Notes: generated by a model not told the origin, from the sequence alone. DNA of 64,000 nt from Terriglobales bacterium (GCA_025934735.1 JAICWP010000020.1:1-64000), one strand, 5' to 3'; positions 6,760 through 16,406 are shown, counted from the first letter of the stretch. Program-made: numbers and translations.

Positions 6760-8541
6760 ATGTCCAGATTCTTGGCTCTTTTGGTGGTGTTGCTGTTGAG
6801 CATTACCCTGGTGGGTTGCCTTGGTTCAGGATCATCGAGTTCGGAGGGATCGAACTCGCCATCGGCTACGTCGATTTCGGTGACGCCACAGAATTCCGCA
6901 GTGACGGTCGGCAAGACCTTGCAGTTCTCCGCCCAGGCCACCCTGAGCGACGGCTCCAACAAGGACGTCAGTTCCACCGGCACTTGGACGACGTCCGATA
7001 CCAGCATTGCCACCGTGAATTCTTCCGGCGTCGTAACTGCCGTCAAAATGGGAGTCGTACTAGTTGGCGTCAGCAGCGGCCAGGCCAAAGCTGCCACTAT
7101 TCTGAACATAACCTCGAAAAAATTCAGTCAATCCAGCCTGAGTGGCACCTACGCGTTCGATTTGACCAGCGAAAGCAACCACCCCCGCTTTGAAGCCGGC
7201 AGCATAAAGGCGGATGGGGCAGGGAACTTCAGCGGCATCGAAGACATCAATTCCTCTTCCGGAGTTCAGAAAGCAGTGCCGCTTTCCGGCACCTACACCG
7301 TTATGGCCGATGGCCGCGGCAGCCTGACCCTGAACACCACCGGCGCTAGCGCGCGCACCTTCCATTTTGTGCTTTCTGCGAATTCTGGTTCGGCCGGCGA
7401 CAACGACGCGCAGCTTATCCAGTTTGATAAAGCGGGCACGGCTGTTGGTGAGATTCAAAAGCAGAACACCTCGTCGTTTAATAACAGCTCTCTTGCCAAT
7501 CACACCTATGTGTTTCGTGCCGGCGGGCTGGATGCCACCCAGAGTCCCATTTCCAGAATCGGTGAATTCGCCCTAGACGGCACGGGAACAGCGCTGACCT
7601 CCGGACAGCAGGACGAGAACGACAACGACACCATCAACAGCGGCGCTGGTGCGACCAACTCTGTTGCTATAGCTTCCGGCACCGTGGGGGCTGTGGATTC
7701 GAGCACAGGCCGAGCCACGTTGACGCTAACCGTAGGCAGCAAGGCCGCCGATTTTGCTGCCTACGTGATTTCTGCTAATAAGCTGGAAATTATCGGAGTG
7801 GATGCTGCTCCCATGCTCCTGGGCGAAGCCGAGATGCAGGTCAGCCCGCTGCCCGCCTCCGCTACCGCGGGCGGGTACACGATGGTGACTGAAATCGGCG
7901 GCATGCGCGGACAGTACTGGATGATGGGCGAATTCACTTTGGACAGTGTCGGCAATATTACCGGCCTCGTCCAGTACCAGGACGGTAGCACGACGCCTTT
8001 CGGTGAACTCCTCCCCAATTCTATTAGCCTCTCCGCGAGTGGCAGGGGAAACCTCACTGAATTCACAACTGCAGCTCAGGCGACGCGCGCATTTACCGTC
8101 TACATGGTTTCAGGTACCCGCATGTATGTTCAGCAAACAAACGATGCTCATGCGGCTACCGGAGTAGCGGACCTGCAACAACCCGGTCAGGACGGTTTTG
8201 GTGTCGCCACTCTCAACAACAGTTTTGCCTTTGTGGCCGCCGACACCAGCGACGGCAACCTCGCTATCGTCGGCCAAGTTGTTGCCGACGGAGCCGGCCA
8301 TTTTACAGGCGTGCTGGACGTCAGCCAGCCCCAACCCGGCAATCCATCGCAGATCACCGTGTCTACGGTGGCTCTGGGTGCCAACTATCAGGCGCCCGGT
8401 AGCATCGGGATGACTCTGGGCACGGTGAATACATCGGGAGCAGGTGTCCAGAATTTCGTCTTGTGCCTAGTCTCTTCCAGCAAGGCTCGGTTCCTGGGAC
8501 TTTCGCCGATAGACTTGAACGGCACTCTTCGAGTGCAGTAG
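6760..8541 (+). CDS. BIG2-domain lipoprotein with repeated beta domains
   Basis: The 593-residue protein has a lipoprotein signal (MSRFLALLVVLLLSITLVGC, Cys 20), a low-complexity Ser/Gly linker and a bacterial Ig-like (BIG2) domain at about 37-115 (SISVTPQNSAVTVGKTLQFS). Four related beta-rich repeats of roughly 105 residues follow, each with a 'Y/F-F ... G-F-DG-G---G' core such as AGSIKADGAGNFSGIEDIN and VGQVVADGAGHFTGVLDVS. This architecture is frequent among secreted acidobacterial proteins of unknown function; adhesion or matrix binding is a guess. GGGGAG precedes the ATG. It follows the odd tRNA by 120 bases and may share its promoter. The stop lies 13 bases from the stop of the convergent beta-helix gene. 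Confidence 0.8.
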   Translation: MSRFLALLVVLLLSITLVGCLGSGSSSSEGSNSPSATSISVTPQNSAVTVGKTLQFSAQATLSDGSNKDVSSTGTWTTSDTSIATVNSSGVVTAVKMGVVLVGVSSGQAKAATILNITSKKFSQSSLSGTYAFDLTSESNHPRFEAGSIKADGAGNFSGIEDINSSSGVQKAVPLSGTYTVMADGRGSLTLNTTGASARTFHFVLSANSGSAGDNDAQLIQFDKAGTAVGEIQKQNTSSFNNSSLANHTYVFRAGGLDATQSPISRIGEFALDGTGTALTSGQQDENDNDTINSGAGATNSVAIASGTVGAVDSSTGRATLTLTVGSKAADFAAYVISANKLEIIGVDAAPMLLGEAEMQVSPLPASATAGGYTMVTEIGGMRGQYWMMGEFTLDSVGNITGLVQYQDGSTTPFGELLPNSISLSASGRGNLTEFTTAAQATRAFTVYMVSGTRMYVQQTNDAHAATGVADLQQPGQDGFGVATLNNSFAFVAADTSDGNLAIVGQVVADGAGHFTGVLDVSQPQPGNPSQITVSTVALGANYQAPGSIGMTLGTVNTSGAGVQNFVLCLVSSSKARFLGLSPIDLNGTLRVQ

Positions 8542-8554
8542 ATAGTGGACGGCG

Positions 8555-10042
8555 CTAATAAGTCTTGCGGCGTAAAACTTTCAGTTCCGCTGCCGGTCTC
8601 CATCCAGGGTTGCGCCCGCTGCCGGCGTACGCCCCGCGATAAGCCCGCTTCCCCTTGGGTTGGTGGTTGAAATCCAGTTGATAGTCCACTTCGTTGGCAA
8701 ATTGGGATAGGTCCAGAGGGTCGCCCTGCGCTCGCTTGCCTGAGGGATAGAAATCCATTGACTTCAGCGAGAAGGAAGGGGCGTTGACGTACTGCGCGGC
8801 ATTGGCCATGGTGTCCCCCATGTTTCCTCTGAGGTGCCGTATGGGGCCGCTGATCGGGGTAGCCGCAAACACCAGATTTCCCACTAACGCGTCATCCTCG
8901 GCGGCAGCATTCTCGAAGTGAATACCGGCACGGTTGGTATAAATCGTGTTGTTGTACACGTAGGCAACTTTGAGTGGAAGATCGTGGTCGCGAAAAACGG
9001 CGGCTGCGGCCTGTCCGCCAACCAGAATGTTGTCGTGAAATGAAACCCGGCCCGAAGCCTGGAACAGGGCTTCCCGCGGATTGTAATAAAGCAAATTGCC
9101 GTAGATTTCGTATCGGTCTTGCGCGCCGGGGCCAGATTCCGGAAATCCGCCCACCAGCAGATTGGGACGGTCACCATCCGGGCTGGGCTGGTCATTCTTG
9201 ATGAAGACATTATCGCGAATGATGGTGACACTGGGCCTTGTGGGCATGCCAGGCACCGCGGGTCGCGGCGATTGATATTTGATTTGCAGGCAGTAGCCGA
9301 TGGAATCCTCAATCAGATTGTCTTCGATGATGCCGTCAAAAAACGGACTGCTGCCATCGGAGTTGCCCAGGTACACACCCGTACCCGCGCCCAGGATTTT
9401 ATTGCGCCGGATCACCCATCCCCACGTCGGGGTCTTGGTGGAAATCCCGTCCGTCTGCTGGGCGCCCCCTTGACCAATGAGGGTGTTGCCCTCGATGAGG
9501 ATGTGGTGGGTCACGCTGGAAGTGCCGCGGCCGGCGCTGATGCCAAACGCCCCCGGGATGCCGCGGCTGTCTATCAACAGGTTCTTCAGCCCCACATAGC
9601 TGGAATTGACAATGTCCACGGTGTTGAAGCGGGGCACGCCTTGAATTACGGCAGGCGGTCCCTCCGTGGGCCCGGTGATGACGATGCATTTTCCCGGTTG
9701 GCCGCGCAGGTCCACGATATTCAGCCGGGGGTAATTGCCCGGGGCAAGCAGCATGGTCTGGCCCGGCCGTAATCTGCGCAGGATGTGGGCGTAATTGGAA
9801 GGGTTAGCCGCGATGCGCTCGCCTGTACCAGAGGTGGAACATAGCTCCGCAGGTGCAGCCCCGCGGGAAATCGTCGCTGAGCGATTGCCGCCAGCAGCGG
9901 CGTTGCGGGAGCCGTTGTGGCTTGTGGACATGGACTCCTTATCTCCGGACTGGGTTTGCGGGATACCTGCCCCGGCCTCCCACCCCCTCGCCGGTGAGGC
10001 CGCGAGTAGCAGGCCGAGCGAAAACAACATCGCGAATCGCAT
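8555..10042 (-). CDS. Secreted right-handed beta-helix protein (paralogue of 4482-6164)
   Basis: The 495-residue protein starts MRFAMLFSLGLLLAASPARG, a standard secretion signal without a lipobox. The frame is open to 10123, but GGGAAG and the signal peptide favour the ATG at 10042. After a Ser/Gly-rich stretch comes a parallel beta-helix nearly identical in plan to the protein at 4482-6164: both carry GQTDGISTKTPTWGWV-like turns, RNKILGAGTGVYLGN, ISFHDN and AVFTDHNLPL-type segments, and end in YRGAYAGSGRNPGW. It lacks the FnIII domain and the lipid anchor of its paralogue, so this one is probably released and the other tethered. Substrate unknown. Confidence 0.85.
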   Translation of the reverse strand: MRFAMLFSLGLLLAASPARGWEAGAGIPQTQSGDKESMSTSHNGSRNAAAGGNRSATISRGAAPAELCSTSGTGERIAANPSNYAHILRRLRPGQTMLLAPGNYPRLNIVDLRGQPGKCIVITGPTEGPPAVIQGVPRFNTVDIVNSSYVGLKNLLIDSRGIPGAFGISAGRGTSSVTHHILIEGNTLIGQGGAQQTDGISTKTPTWGWVIRRNKILGAGTGVYLGNSDGSSPFFDGIIEDNLIEDSIGYCLQIKYQSPRPAVPGMPTRPSVTIIRDNVFIKNDQPSPDGDRPNLLVGGFPESGPGAQDRYEIYGNLLYYNPREALFQASGRVSFHDNILVGGQAAAAVFRDHDLPLKVAYVYNNTIYTNRAGIHFENAAAEDDALVGNLVFAATPISGPIRHLRGNMGDTMANAAQYVNAPSFSLKSMDFYPSGKRAQGDPLDLSQFANEVDYQLDFNHQPKGKRAYRGAYAGSGRNPGWRPAAELKVLRRKTY

Positions 10043-10119
10043 TGGCAGGGCTTCCCAGTTCAGGATCCGATCTTGTGCAGAATCGCGCCTGTGTTTGGGG
10101 CAGTTCACGATTGCCGATG

Positions 10120-10674
10120 TCATCCCGGTTCGCCATTGTCCAGCATGGCTAACAGGCGATCCAGTTGCTCACGGGTTTTCCCTTCGGCTAAATTACGCAG
10201 CAGTTGTTTGCCTTCTTCGCAGTCGCGGTAAAAGCGGGCGTAGCAGGCGAGAGTCAGCAGGCCCGCGAGTTTGCGCACTGCCAGGTGCTCATTGCGCGAC
10301 TCGCCTATGGCAATCAGTTCGCCGGGGATCACGCGCGCCAACTCGGTCTTCATTTGCGTGCGCAGCAGGCCAGCGTACTGGGTACTGGCGTGCTGCTCCC
10401 GGCGCGCGCCGCTTCCGAAACTCCCATGCAGGAGAAATTGCATGGAACGGCTGAGTTCCTGCCAGTGCTGCAGGCGCTGCAGCCAGCGAGCCTGCTCGTA
10501 CTGATGCCATAGCGCAGCGAACTGCTCGCCCAGCAAGTCGCTTCCCAGTTCCACCAGCAAACGGTGCTCTTCCGTCTGCAGAAAAATCTCCCTCATACCC
10601 CCGATGCCTCGGACGACAAGATAAAGTTCGGCACTGAGGCATAGAAGCAGTAAGCAGGCGAGTGCCGACAGCAT
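10120..10674 (-). CDS. Small membrane-anchored protein of unknown function
   Basis: With the ATG at 10674, preceded by GGAGGAC at good spacing, this gives 184 residues. The upstream start at 10794 has no ribosome site. The N-terminus MLSALACLLLLCLSAELYLV is a membrane anchor or signal. The rest is helical and charged (EQARWLQRLQHWQELSRSM, NLAEGKTREQLDRLLAMLD) and looks coiled-coil-like and periplasmic. I recognise no family. It is just upstream of the beta-helix gene on the same strand and may be co-transcribed with it; the gap to that start is 77 bases. Confidence 0.6.
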   Translation of the reverse strand: MLSALACLLLLCLSAELYLVVRGIGGMREIFLQTEEHRLLVELGSDLLGEQFAALWHQYEQARWLQRLQHWQELSRSMQFLLHGSFGSGARREQHASTQYAGLLRTQMKTELARVIPGELIAIGESRNEHLAVRKLAGLLTLACYARFYRDCEEGKQLLRNLAEGKTREQLDRLLAMLDNGEPG

Positions 10675-10819
10675 GGGAGTGCGTCCTCCGCGGAACAGGA
10701 ACGGTAACCTGACTGTTTGCCGGGGGTCAACAGCCTCCTGAAGCTTGCCCTGGTGCTTCTTCGCGGCCTGTTTGGGGTAACTTGATGCCGGCATTCAGGG
10801 AAAAGTCTGAGCCCGCTGA

Positions 10820-10835
10820 GTGCAAAGTTTTTCAC
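10820..10835. promoter_or_regulatory. Putative enhancer (UAS) in divergent gap
   Basis: GTGCAAAGTTTTTCAC has halves GTGCAAA and TTTTCAC, one mismatch from a perfect palindrome. It lies in the 381-base divergent gap 10675-11055, about 147 bp upstream of the sigma-54-like element at 10982. Nothing else recognisable is in the gap. Confidence 0.6.
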
Positions 10836-10981
10836 TTCAGCCCCTATAGAATGGAGCAATGCAGGCCAAAGGCAGGGCTGCAAGGCGTTCTTGCTTGCCG
10901 AAATCGCCCAAAGACGGGGGGGCCGCATGTTGATAGAAGGTTTAAAATGTGCGCCAATGCTGAATGTTGACGGGACGACTT

Positions 10982-10997
10982 TGGAGCGTGGTGTGCA
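10982..10997 (+). promoter_or_regulatory. Sigma-54-like -24/-12 element for the stp1-type glycosyltransferase
   Basis: TGGAGCGTGGTGTGCA has TGG, CG and TGCA in place with exact GG-N10-GC spacing; the -12 box is GTGC. It lies 58 bases before the ATG at 11056. By-eye call. Confidence 0.45.
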
Positions 10998-11055
10998 TAC
11001 ATCGTGGGCACTGCAGCCGGCCCGGCCCGCCGATGCGCCGGAGCCTTGAAGAAAA

Positions 11056-12288
11056 ATGAGAATTCTCTTTGTTTGCCACCGTTTGCCGTTCCCGCCCAAC
11101 CGGGGCGGCAAGATCCGTCCTTTCCAGATGATCCGGCATCTCGCTGAGCGACACTCGGTAACCATAGCCACTTTGGCTCACTCGCAGGAAGAAGTGGAGC
11201 AGGGAAGCAAGCTGCGGGAGTTCTGCGAGCAACTGCTAGTCGAGATCGTTCCCAACCCGATCCGCTGGGGGCGGGCCTTGCTTGGGTTGGCCAGCGCCAA
11301 ACCCTCCTCCGGCCAATACTTCTGGTCGCCCGCGCTACAGAGCAGAATTGCCGCCACAGCCCAGACGCGAGGGTTTGACCGGGTTTGGGTGCACTGCGCC
11401 TTCATGGCCCGCTACGTCATTGATGTCCCCTGCGATTTCAAAGTGCTTGATTACGGCGACATAGATTCCTCCAAGTGGGCGGATTACAGCCAGCACCGGA
11501 GTTTTCCACTGTCCATGGGTTACGGCCTGGAAGCAAAAAAACTGCGCCGATGGGAAAAGCAAATGGGGCGCCGCTTCACCCGCTGCACCGTGACCACCAG
11601 CAACGAACTGGTGGAATTTGAATCGCTCGGGATTCCCAAACCGTGTACGGTGATTCCCAACGGAGTTGATATTGAGTATTTCAACCCCCGGCATAGAACG
11701 GCCGCGAGTAAGCCGGTGATGGTTTTCGTGGGCCGCATGGATTACTTTCCCAATATTGATGGCATGCTTCAATTTGTGAACCACAGTTGGCCGCGCATTC
11801 GCGACGCTGTTCCTGACGCGGAACTGCGCATCGTGGGCTCGAATCCCGCCGCTTCCATCATGTGCCTGCGCGAGTTACCCGGCGTTCAGGTAACCGGCCA
11901 CGTGCCCGATGTTCGGCCCTATGTGGGAGATGCGGCTGTCGGCATCGCCCCTTTGCGAATCGCCCGCGGCACGCAAAACAAGGTGCTGGAGATGATGGCG
12001 ATGGGCTTACCGGTGGTGGCCAGCACGGAAGCTTCGCGGGGAATTCGCGCCCGCGCTGGCGAGCACCTCATGGTTGCCGAGAACAGCGATATGTTTATTA
12101 CCCAAGTCATTGAACTATTACGCGATCGCGAACGCGGTGAGCGCCTGGGCGCTGCCGGGAGGGCTCAGGCAGTGAAAGGTCACTCTTGGCCGGCTTCCAT
12201 GGCCATTGTGGATGAGGTGCTCGAGTTGGAGGGAAGCGCTGCCGTTGCCGGTGGTGAGCCCGCTTCACAATTGACCGTAACGACTTAG
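11056..12288 (+). CDS. Glycosyltransferase, PEP-CTERM/XrtA-associated stp1 type
   Basis: The 410-residue GT-B enzyme begins MRILFVCHRLPFPPNRGGKI, the characteristic opening of the exosortase-A-associated sugar transferase family that I know as TIGR03087. The donor-binding half carries KPVMVFVGRMDYFPNIDGM and the acidic segment VGIAPLRIARGTQNKVLEMM, where the usual Glu of the EX7E motif is near the end of the stretch. It should add a sugar from a nucleotide donor to a lipid-linked oligosaccharide on the cytoplasmic face. It is followed 40 bases later by a nucleotide-sugar dehydrogenase. The exact sugar cannot be read. Confidence 0.88.
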   Translation: MRILFVCHRLPFPPNRGGKIRPFQMIRHLAERHSVTIATLAHSQEEVEQGSKLREFCEQLLVEIVPNPIRWGRALLGLASAKPSSGQYFWSPALQSRIAATAQTRGFDRVWVHCAFMARYVIDVPCDFKVLDYGDIDSSKWADYSQHRSFPLSMGYGLEAKKLRRWEKQMGRRFTRCTVTTSNELVEFESLGIPKPCTVIPNGVDIEYFNPRHRTAASKPVMVFVGRMDYFPNIDGMLQFVNHSWPRIRDAVPDAELRIVGSNPAASIMCLRELPGVQVTGHVPDVRPYVGDAAVGIAPLRIARGTQNKVLEMMAMGLPVVASTEASRGIRARAGEHLMVAENSDMFITQVIELLRDRERGERLGAAGRAQAVKGHSWPASMAIVDEVLELEGSAAVAGGEPASQLTVTT

Positions 12289-12327
12289 CGCGATTTTCCG
12301 ATCAAAGCTTTTAAAGGAGTTGTGCAC

Positions 12328-13716
12328 GTGCCACCATCCATCAGCATTTTCGGCCTGGGATATGTAGGTTCGGTAACCGCAGCCTGCCTGGCAAACCAGG
12401 GCTGCCGGGTTGTGGGTGTAGATACTAATCCGCAGAAGGTAGCGCAGTTGGCCGCCGGCAACGCCCCGGTAGTCGAACCGGGCTTGCAGGAGTTGATTGC
12501 GGCAGCTTGTAACTCGTTTTTGCTTGCGGCGACAACGGATTCCGAAAAGGCGATCTTGAGCACCGATGTTTCATTTATCTCGGTGGCTACTCCCAGCCTG
12601 CGCAGCGGGAAGTTGGACCTCACCTCAATTGAGCGGGTTTGCCGGACCATTGGAGAAATCCTGCGGCTCAAGCAAACATTTCACTGGATTGTGTTGCGCA
12701 GCACGGTTCTTCCGGGCACCACCGACTCCTTCGTAACGCCACTCCTGGAATCCAGCAGCGGAAAGCGGGCTGGCAAGGACTTTGGCGTCTGCTTCAACCC
12801 CGAGTTTCTGCGCGAAGGTACTGCCATCGCCGACTTCGCTCGCCCGCCGTTCACGGTTCTGGGTATAACTGACGGCCTGGAGTGTTCTCCGCTGCTCCAG
12901 ATATACGGGCAATTGCCCGCTCCCCTGCATCAAACAGACACCCGTACCGCGGAGATGATCAAGTACGTCTGCAACGCCTTTCACGCCTTAAAGGTCAGTT
13001 TTGCCAATGAGGTGGGAGCGCTCTGCAATGAACTGGGCGCAGATCCGGGCTTAGTCACAAATATCTTCACGTCTGATACCAAGCTCAACATCTCACCCGC
13101 CTACCTGACGCCGGGCTTTGCCTTTGGGGGCTCCTGCCTACCCAAGGATTTGCGGGCTCTGACTTACCGTGCCAAGGAACTGGACCTCACCGTGCCCCTG
13201 TTGAACGCCATTTTGCCCAGTAACCAGGAACACATCCAGCGCGCGGCGGAAGAAGTTCTGCAGACCGGCAAGAGGGAAATCGGGGTTCTGGGTCTGAGCT
13301 TTAAAAGCGGAACGGACGATTTGCGGGACAGCCCCATGGTGCACCTGGTGAAGCGCCTGCTGGGCGAGGGCTGCCGCTGCCACATCTGGGACCACAATGT
13401 GCGCTTGGGTCAGATTGTGGGTTCCAATCGTGAGTTCATCCAGAATACGATTCCTCATATCGGCGCCCTCCTGCGTGAGGATGTGGCGGACGTGCTGAGT
13501 TCGTCGGAAGTCGTGCTGCTGGCGACCAAGGAACTTAGTTCTGAAGACGTTCTTCGCCGCCTGCGCAGCGACCAGATCCTGATAGACGTAGTTCATTTAC
13601 AGAAGGCCAAATCGGCCACGCTGGGCCCAACTCCGTCTGGCAAAGCGGCCGAATCCGACGCGCCCCCAGCCGAGTCCGAGCAGGCGCCGGCCATGAGCGT
13701 GCGCCAGTCTGGGTGA
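12328..13716 (+). CDS. GDP-mannose/UDP-glucose dehydrogenase family protein (AlgD-like)
   Basis: The 462-residue protein has the N-terminal Rossmann motif ISIFGLGYVGSVTAACLA and a catalytic segment PGFAFGGSCLPKDLRALTYR. GGSCLPKD with RALTYRA is typical of GDP-mannose 6-dehydrogenase (AlgD) and less of UDP-glucose dehydrogenase (GGSCFPKD), so GDP-mannuronate is the likely product. GTG codons at 12322 and 12328 both fit; GGAG lies 8 bases before the latter, which I prefer. The last 40 residues are an Ala/Pro/Ser/Glu-rich tail not usual for the family. Together with the dehydrogenase at 324-1679 this gives two distinct uronic-acid suppliers in one window. Confidence 0.85.
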   Translation: MPPSISIFGLGYVGSVTAACLANQGCRVVGVDTNPQKVAQLAAGNAPVVEPGLQELIAAACNSFLLAATTDSEKAILSTDVSFISVATPSLRSGKLDLTSIERVCRTIGEILRLKQTFHWIVLRSTVLPGTTDSFVTPLLESSSGKRAGKDFGVCFNPEFLREGTAIADFARPPFTVLGITDGLECSPLLQIYGQLPAPLHQTDTRTAEMIKYVCNAFHALKVSFANEVGALCNELGADPGLVTNIFTSDTKLNISPAYLTPGFAFGGSCLPKDLRALTYRAKELDLTVPLLNAILPSNQEHIQRAAEEVLQTGKREIGVLGLSFKSGTDDLRDSPMVHLVKRLLGEGCRCHIWDHNVRLGQIVGSNREFIQNTIPHIGALLREDVADVLSSSEVVLLATKELSSEDVLRRLRSDQILIDVVHLQKAKSATLGPTPSGKAAESDAPPAESEQAPAMSVRQSG

Positions 13717-13732
13717 GTTGTTCGGCGATGAA

Positions 13733-15265
13733 ATGAAACTCCGGCTATTGTCACCATTCCTGCTTCTCTTCGCCCTCTCTCTTTTCGGGCAAAACGCCTG
13801 CAAACCCGACGGGAACGATTGTGCATGTCCCAGAACAGGCTGGTGCAAGGTTTGGCCCCCGCCTGGCTACATTGCCAGTCCGGAAGCAATGCATTCCAAC
13901 GGCTGGACCACGTTACTCGCTGACCCGGATCATCAGCAGTTCTACATTTTTGGCATGGACAACGGCTTGGTGACCTTCGCGAATGCCTGGTGGGCCATGC
14001 CGTGGAAGGATTGGCGACGAACCCAGAAGCCAGCTTCGGAGAAGCAGGTGTGGACATTCCTCTCCGACTGCGGCACGGGCACGCTGGCTCACCACTCCAT
14101 TCATGGCGACCATCTCACCCTGATTCATGCGCTCGGCGCTTCGGCAACAGATTCTCTGGAAATAGGGCTGGCGGACGGGGGACTGCAGCGGCCTTTTCCG
14201 CAAGAAGGAACAATCGTTTTACAGGATCCGGCCGGCGAGGCTGTTCAGTACCAGGCGTGCGATCAGGCGGACCGGCACGACAAAGTAGTCACCTTGGGCA
14301 ATTGCCCCGCCGGAAGCGCTCGCCTCATCCTTCGCCATCTTACGCGCGGCTACCTGAGCGCGGCCGGATACAGCGCGGGGGGACGCGAGCACGCCGACGG
14401 CATCATTGTTCATGAAGCCTGCCCAGCTCCGCGCAACATGAATGGGCCTATTGCCGCCCATCCCAGCGATCAGCATCCCGTCCGCGATTCGGCTTACGAT
14501 TCGGCGCGCAAGCGCATTTGGACATTTGGCGGCTACAACGAAGTCTATAGCCTGCGCGAAACCTGGTACATGCCGGTTGAGGGCAAAGAAGCCTATCACT
14601 GGTTCCGCTTTCTCACTCCTACGCTGCAGCCGGCGGAGGCCGAGAGTGGCGGCATCTATGACCCGGTGCACGATGTGATCGTGCGCTATGGCGGCATTTA
14701 CACGCCCACCGCTCTGTGGCTGCTTTGCTTCGCCAAAGATGCCAGCATCGGCTGTTCCCGCGCTAATGACTGGAACCAGGTCGGCGGCGTCAGAGGCTCA
14801 GCACCCGGCCCGCGCTTCGGATATAGCCTGGCCTGGGATAGCAGGAGCAATCGCGTGTTGATTTTTGGCGGGGACCACTCCAACCCCACCGCCGGACAGG
14901 TTTATGCGTATGACGTTGGCGCGAGAACCTGGACGCCGCTAAGTTTTGGGAAGGGAACCGAACCGCCCCGCCAGAAGTTTCCCGCCATTGCATTCGATCC
15001 CGCGCGCGGAAGGGAAGGCAGTTTGCTGCTTTATGCCGCGGAAGGCGCGCTATACCAGTTTGATCTGGCGACGAAAACCTGGGTGAAGAGGCCGGATATT
15101 GCGAGTGCCGGCTCGGGCGGACCTGGCCCCTGTGAGATCCCCAATGCGTGCTATCTCGCGTACGACTCCCTTCACGATCAGTTCGTCTACTTAGGCAAAT
15201 CGGGCGTGCCGGCTGTCTGGGTGTTGCCGGGCGCTGCCCTGTCCGCTGGCCCCAGTCCGCGGTAA
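13733..15265 (+). CDS. Secreted kelch-like beta-propeller protein
   Basis: From the ATG at 13733 the 510-residue protein starts MKLRLLSPFLLLFALSLFGQ, a secretion signal. The mature part shows galactose-oxidase/kelch-type blades such as DSARKRIWTFGGYNEVYSLR, VIVRYGGIYTPTALWL and WDSRSNRVLIFGGDHSNPT, consistent with a propeller. The first 130 residues (CPRTGWCKVWPPPGY, then SNGWTTLLADPD) resemble the N-terminus of the larger protein at 56586-59213, so the two are paralogues. No copper-ligand signature of galactose oxidase can be recognised. It follows the dehydrogenase after 16 bases, in the same operon, suggesting an outer role in the polysaccharide system. Confidence 0.7.
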   Translation: MKLRLLSPFLLLFALSLFGQNACKPDGNDCACPRTGWCKVWPPPGYIASPEAMHSNGWTTLLADPDHQQFYIFGMDNGLVTFANAWWAMPWKDWRRTQKPASEKQVWTFLSDCGTGTLAHHSIHGDHLTLIHALGASATDSLEIGLADGGLQRPFPQEGTIVLQDPAGEAVQYQACDQADRHDKVVTLGNCPAGSARLILRHLTRGYLSAAGYSAGGREHADGIIVHEACPAPRNMNGPIAAHPSDQHPVRDSAYDSARKRIWTFGGYNEVYSLRETWYMPVEGKEAYHWFRFLTPTLQPAEAESGGIYDPVHDVIVRYGGIYTPTALWLLCFAKDASIGCSRANDWNQVGGVRGSAPGPRFGYSLAWDSRSNRVLIFGGDHSNPTAGQVYAYDVGARTWTPLSFGKGTEPPRQKFPAIAFDPARGREGSLLLYAAEGALYQFDLATKTWVKRPDIASAGSGGPGPCEIPNACYLAYDSLHDQFVYLGKSGVPAVWVLPGAALSAGPSPR

Positions 15266-15302
15266 ATGGAAGCAGGAAACGCGGGGCTCTCGTCGCCGAG
15301 TC

Positions 15303-16304
15303 TCAGCTGCCGTTCCCCACGCTTACGTGTGCCGCTTGTTTTGGCTGTTGCGCCTTTCGCACCAGATTGATGAGCGGTTGGAACTTTCCTTCGGTGAGGA
15401 TTATCTGCAGTCGCGCTTCGGTCTTTTTTAGCCCGCTATAGTGGCGCAAGCGCGATTTCCAGCTGCCGCGCAGGCGCGGTTGCTCCGGGTCCAGTTCCCA
15501 GGGATGGAAGTACAGGATCACAGGCTGGCCGTCTCGGCGATGAATTCTGCGAATTGCCCAGCGTGTCACCGCCAGGGGAAGTAGCCTCAAGTATCCTCCG
15601 CCCGCCGCTGGGAGGTTTACTCCTCCCATCCGCACCGTGGACATGGGAATCTCCCAAATGCTCCGGCCCGACGGCAAAGCGAGTTGATGAAGAAACCGGG
15701 GCGCATCGGGAATCCCGTAAAGATCATGGCGCACGGGAAAAATACTGGAATCGTACTCGAAGCCTTCTTCCAGGAGGATATCCAGCGCCCAGAGCGAATC
15801 TAAAGTGACTGAGAATGTGGGCGCGCGAAAACCACAAACTCGAACTCCGGCGGCATCTTCAATGGCGCCGCGCGCCCGCCGCACGTCCTCGCGAAACTCC
15901 AGCGGGGTAAGCGTGTGCACCCGCCGGTGGAGGTGACTGTGGCATGCTATTTCATGGCCGGCTGCCGCCACTTCGCGAATCAGCGCTGGATCCCGCTCCG
16001 CCACGTAGCCAAGAACGAAGAATGTGGCGCGGGTGCCAGTCCGGTTTAGAAGTTCCAGAGTGCGCTCTGTGTTTTGGCGGACTCGGGACGCAAACTCCGG
16101 CCAGCGTGCCCGCTCCACACGGTCGGCAAACGCCTCCACGTGGTAATAATCTTCCAGGTCAACACTGGCCCCGTCTACCAGTTCTGGGGATTGGTTCTGG
16201 GAGGAGTCCGGGGAAAGTTCGCCAGAGTCCTTGCTTACGTTCAATCCTCCCGGGGCGGTGCAGAAAGTTGCGTTTGAACGGCCGTAGTTTGCCCTCAGCG
16301 TCAT
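15303..16304 (-). CDS. Polysaccharide deacetylase, XrtA/PEP-CTERM-associated type (DUF3473)
   Basis: The 333-residue protein carries the NodB fold. Motif 1 is VDLEDYYHVEAF, the variant seen in exosortase-associated deacetylases (TIGR03006 as I recall it), motif 2 is HEIACHSHLHRRVHTL, and FRAPTFSV and FYFHPWELD-like segments (ILYFHPWELD) follow. The metal His pair is in HSHLH. It would remove acetyl groups from N-acetylated sugars of the polymer or its precursor. The C-terminal GSWKSRLRHYSGLKKTEARL region corresponds to DUF3473. It reads away from the main operon across a 607-base gap containing an enhancer-like site. The start is uncertain; the first 45 residues look unconserved. Confidence 0.88.
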   Translation of the reverse strand: MTLRANYGRSNATFCTAPGGLNVSKDSGELSPDSSQNQSPELVDGASVDLEDYYHVEAFADRVERARWPEFASRVRQNTERTLELLNRTGTRATFFVLGYVAERDPALIREVAAAGHEIACHSHLHRRVHTLTPLEFREDVRRARGAIEDAAGVRVCGFRAPTFSVTLDSLWALDILLEEGFEYDSSIFPVRHDLYGIPDAPRFLHQLALPSGRSIWEIPMSTVRMGGVNLPAAGGGYLRLLPLAVTRWAIRRIHRRDGQPVILYFHPWELDPEQPRLRGSWKSRLRHYSGLKKTEARLQIILTEGKFQPLINLVRKAQQPKQAAHVSVGNGS

Positions 16305-16406
16305 GTCTTATCGGCTTGCTGCCAACCTGCTTGCTGCCTTTACTCCCGAACAGTTCCCAGTTCCGCTACCTTGACGCACTCCGGAGCGGTTCCTCAATTC
16401 CGGCGC

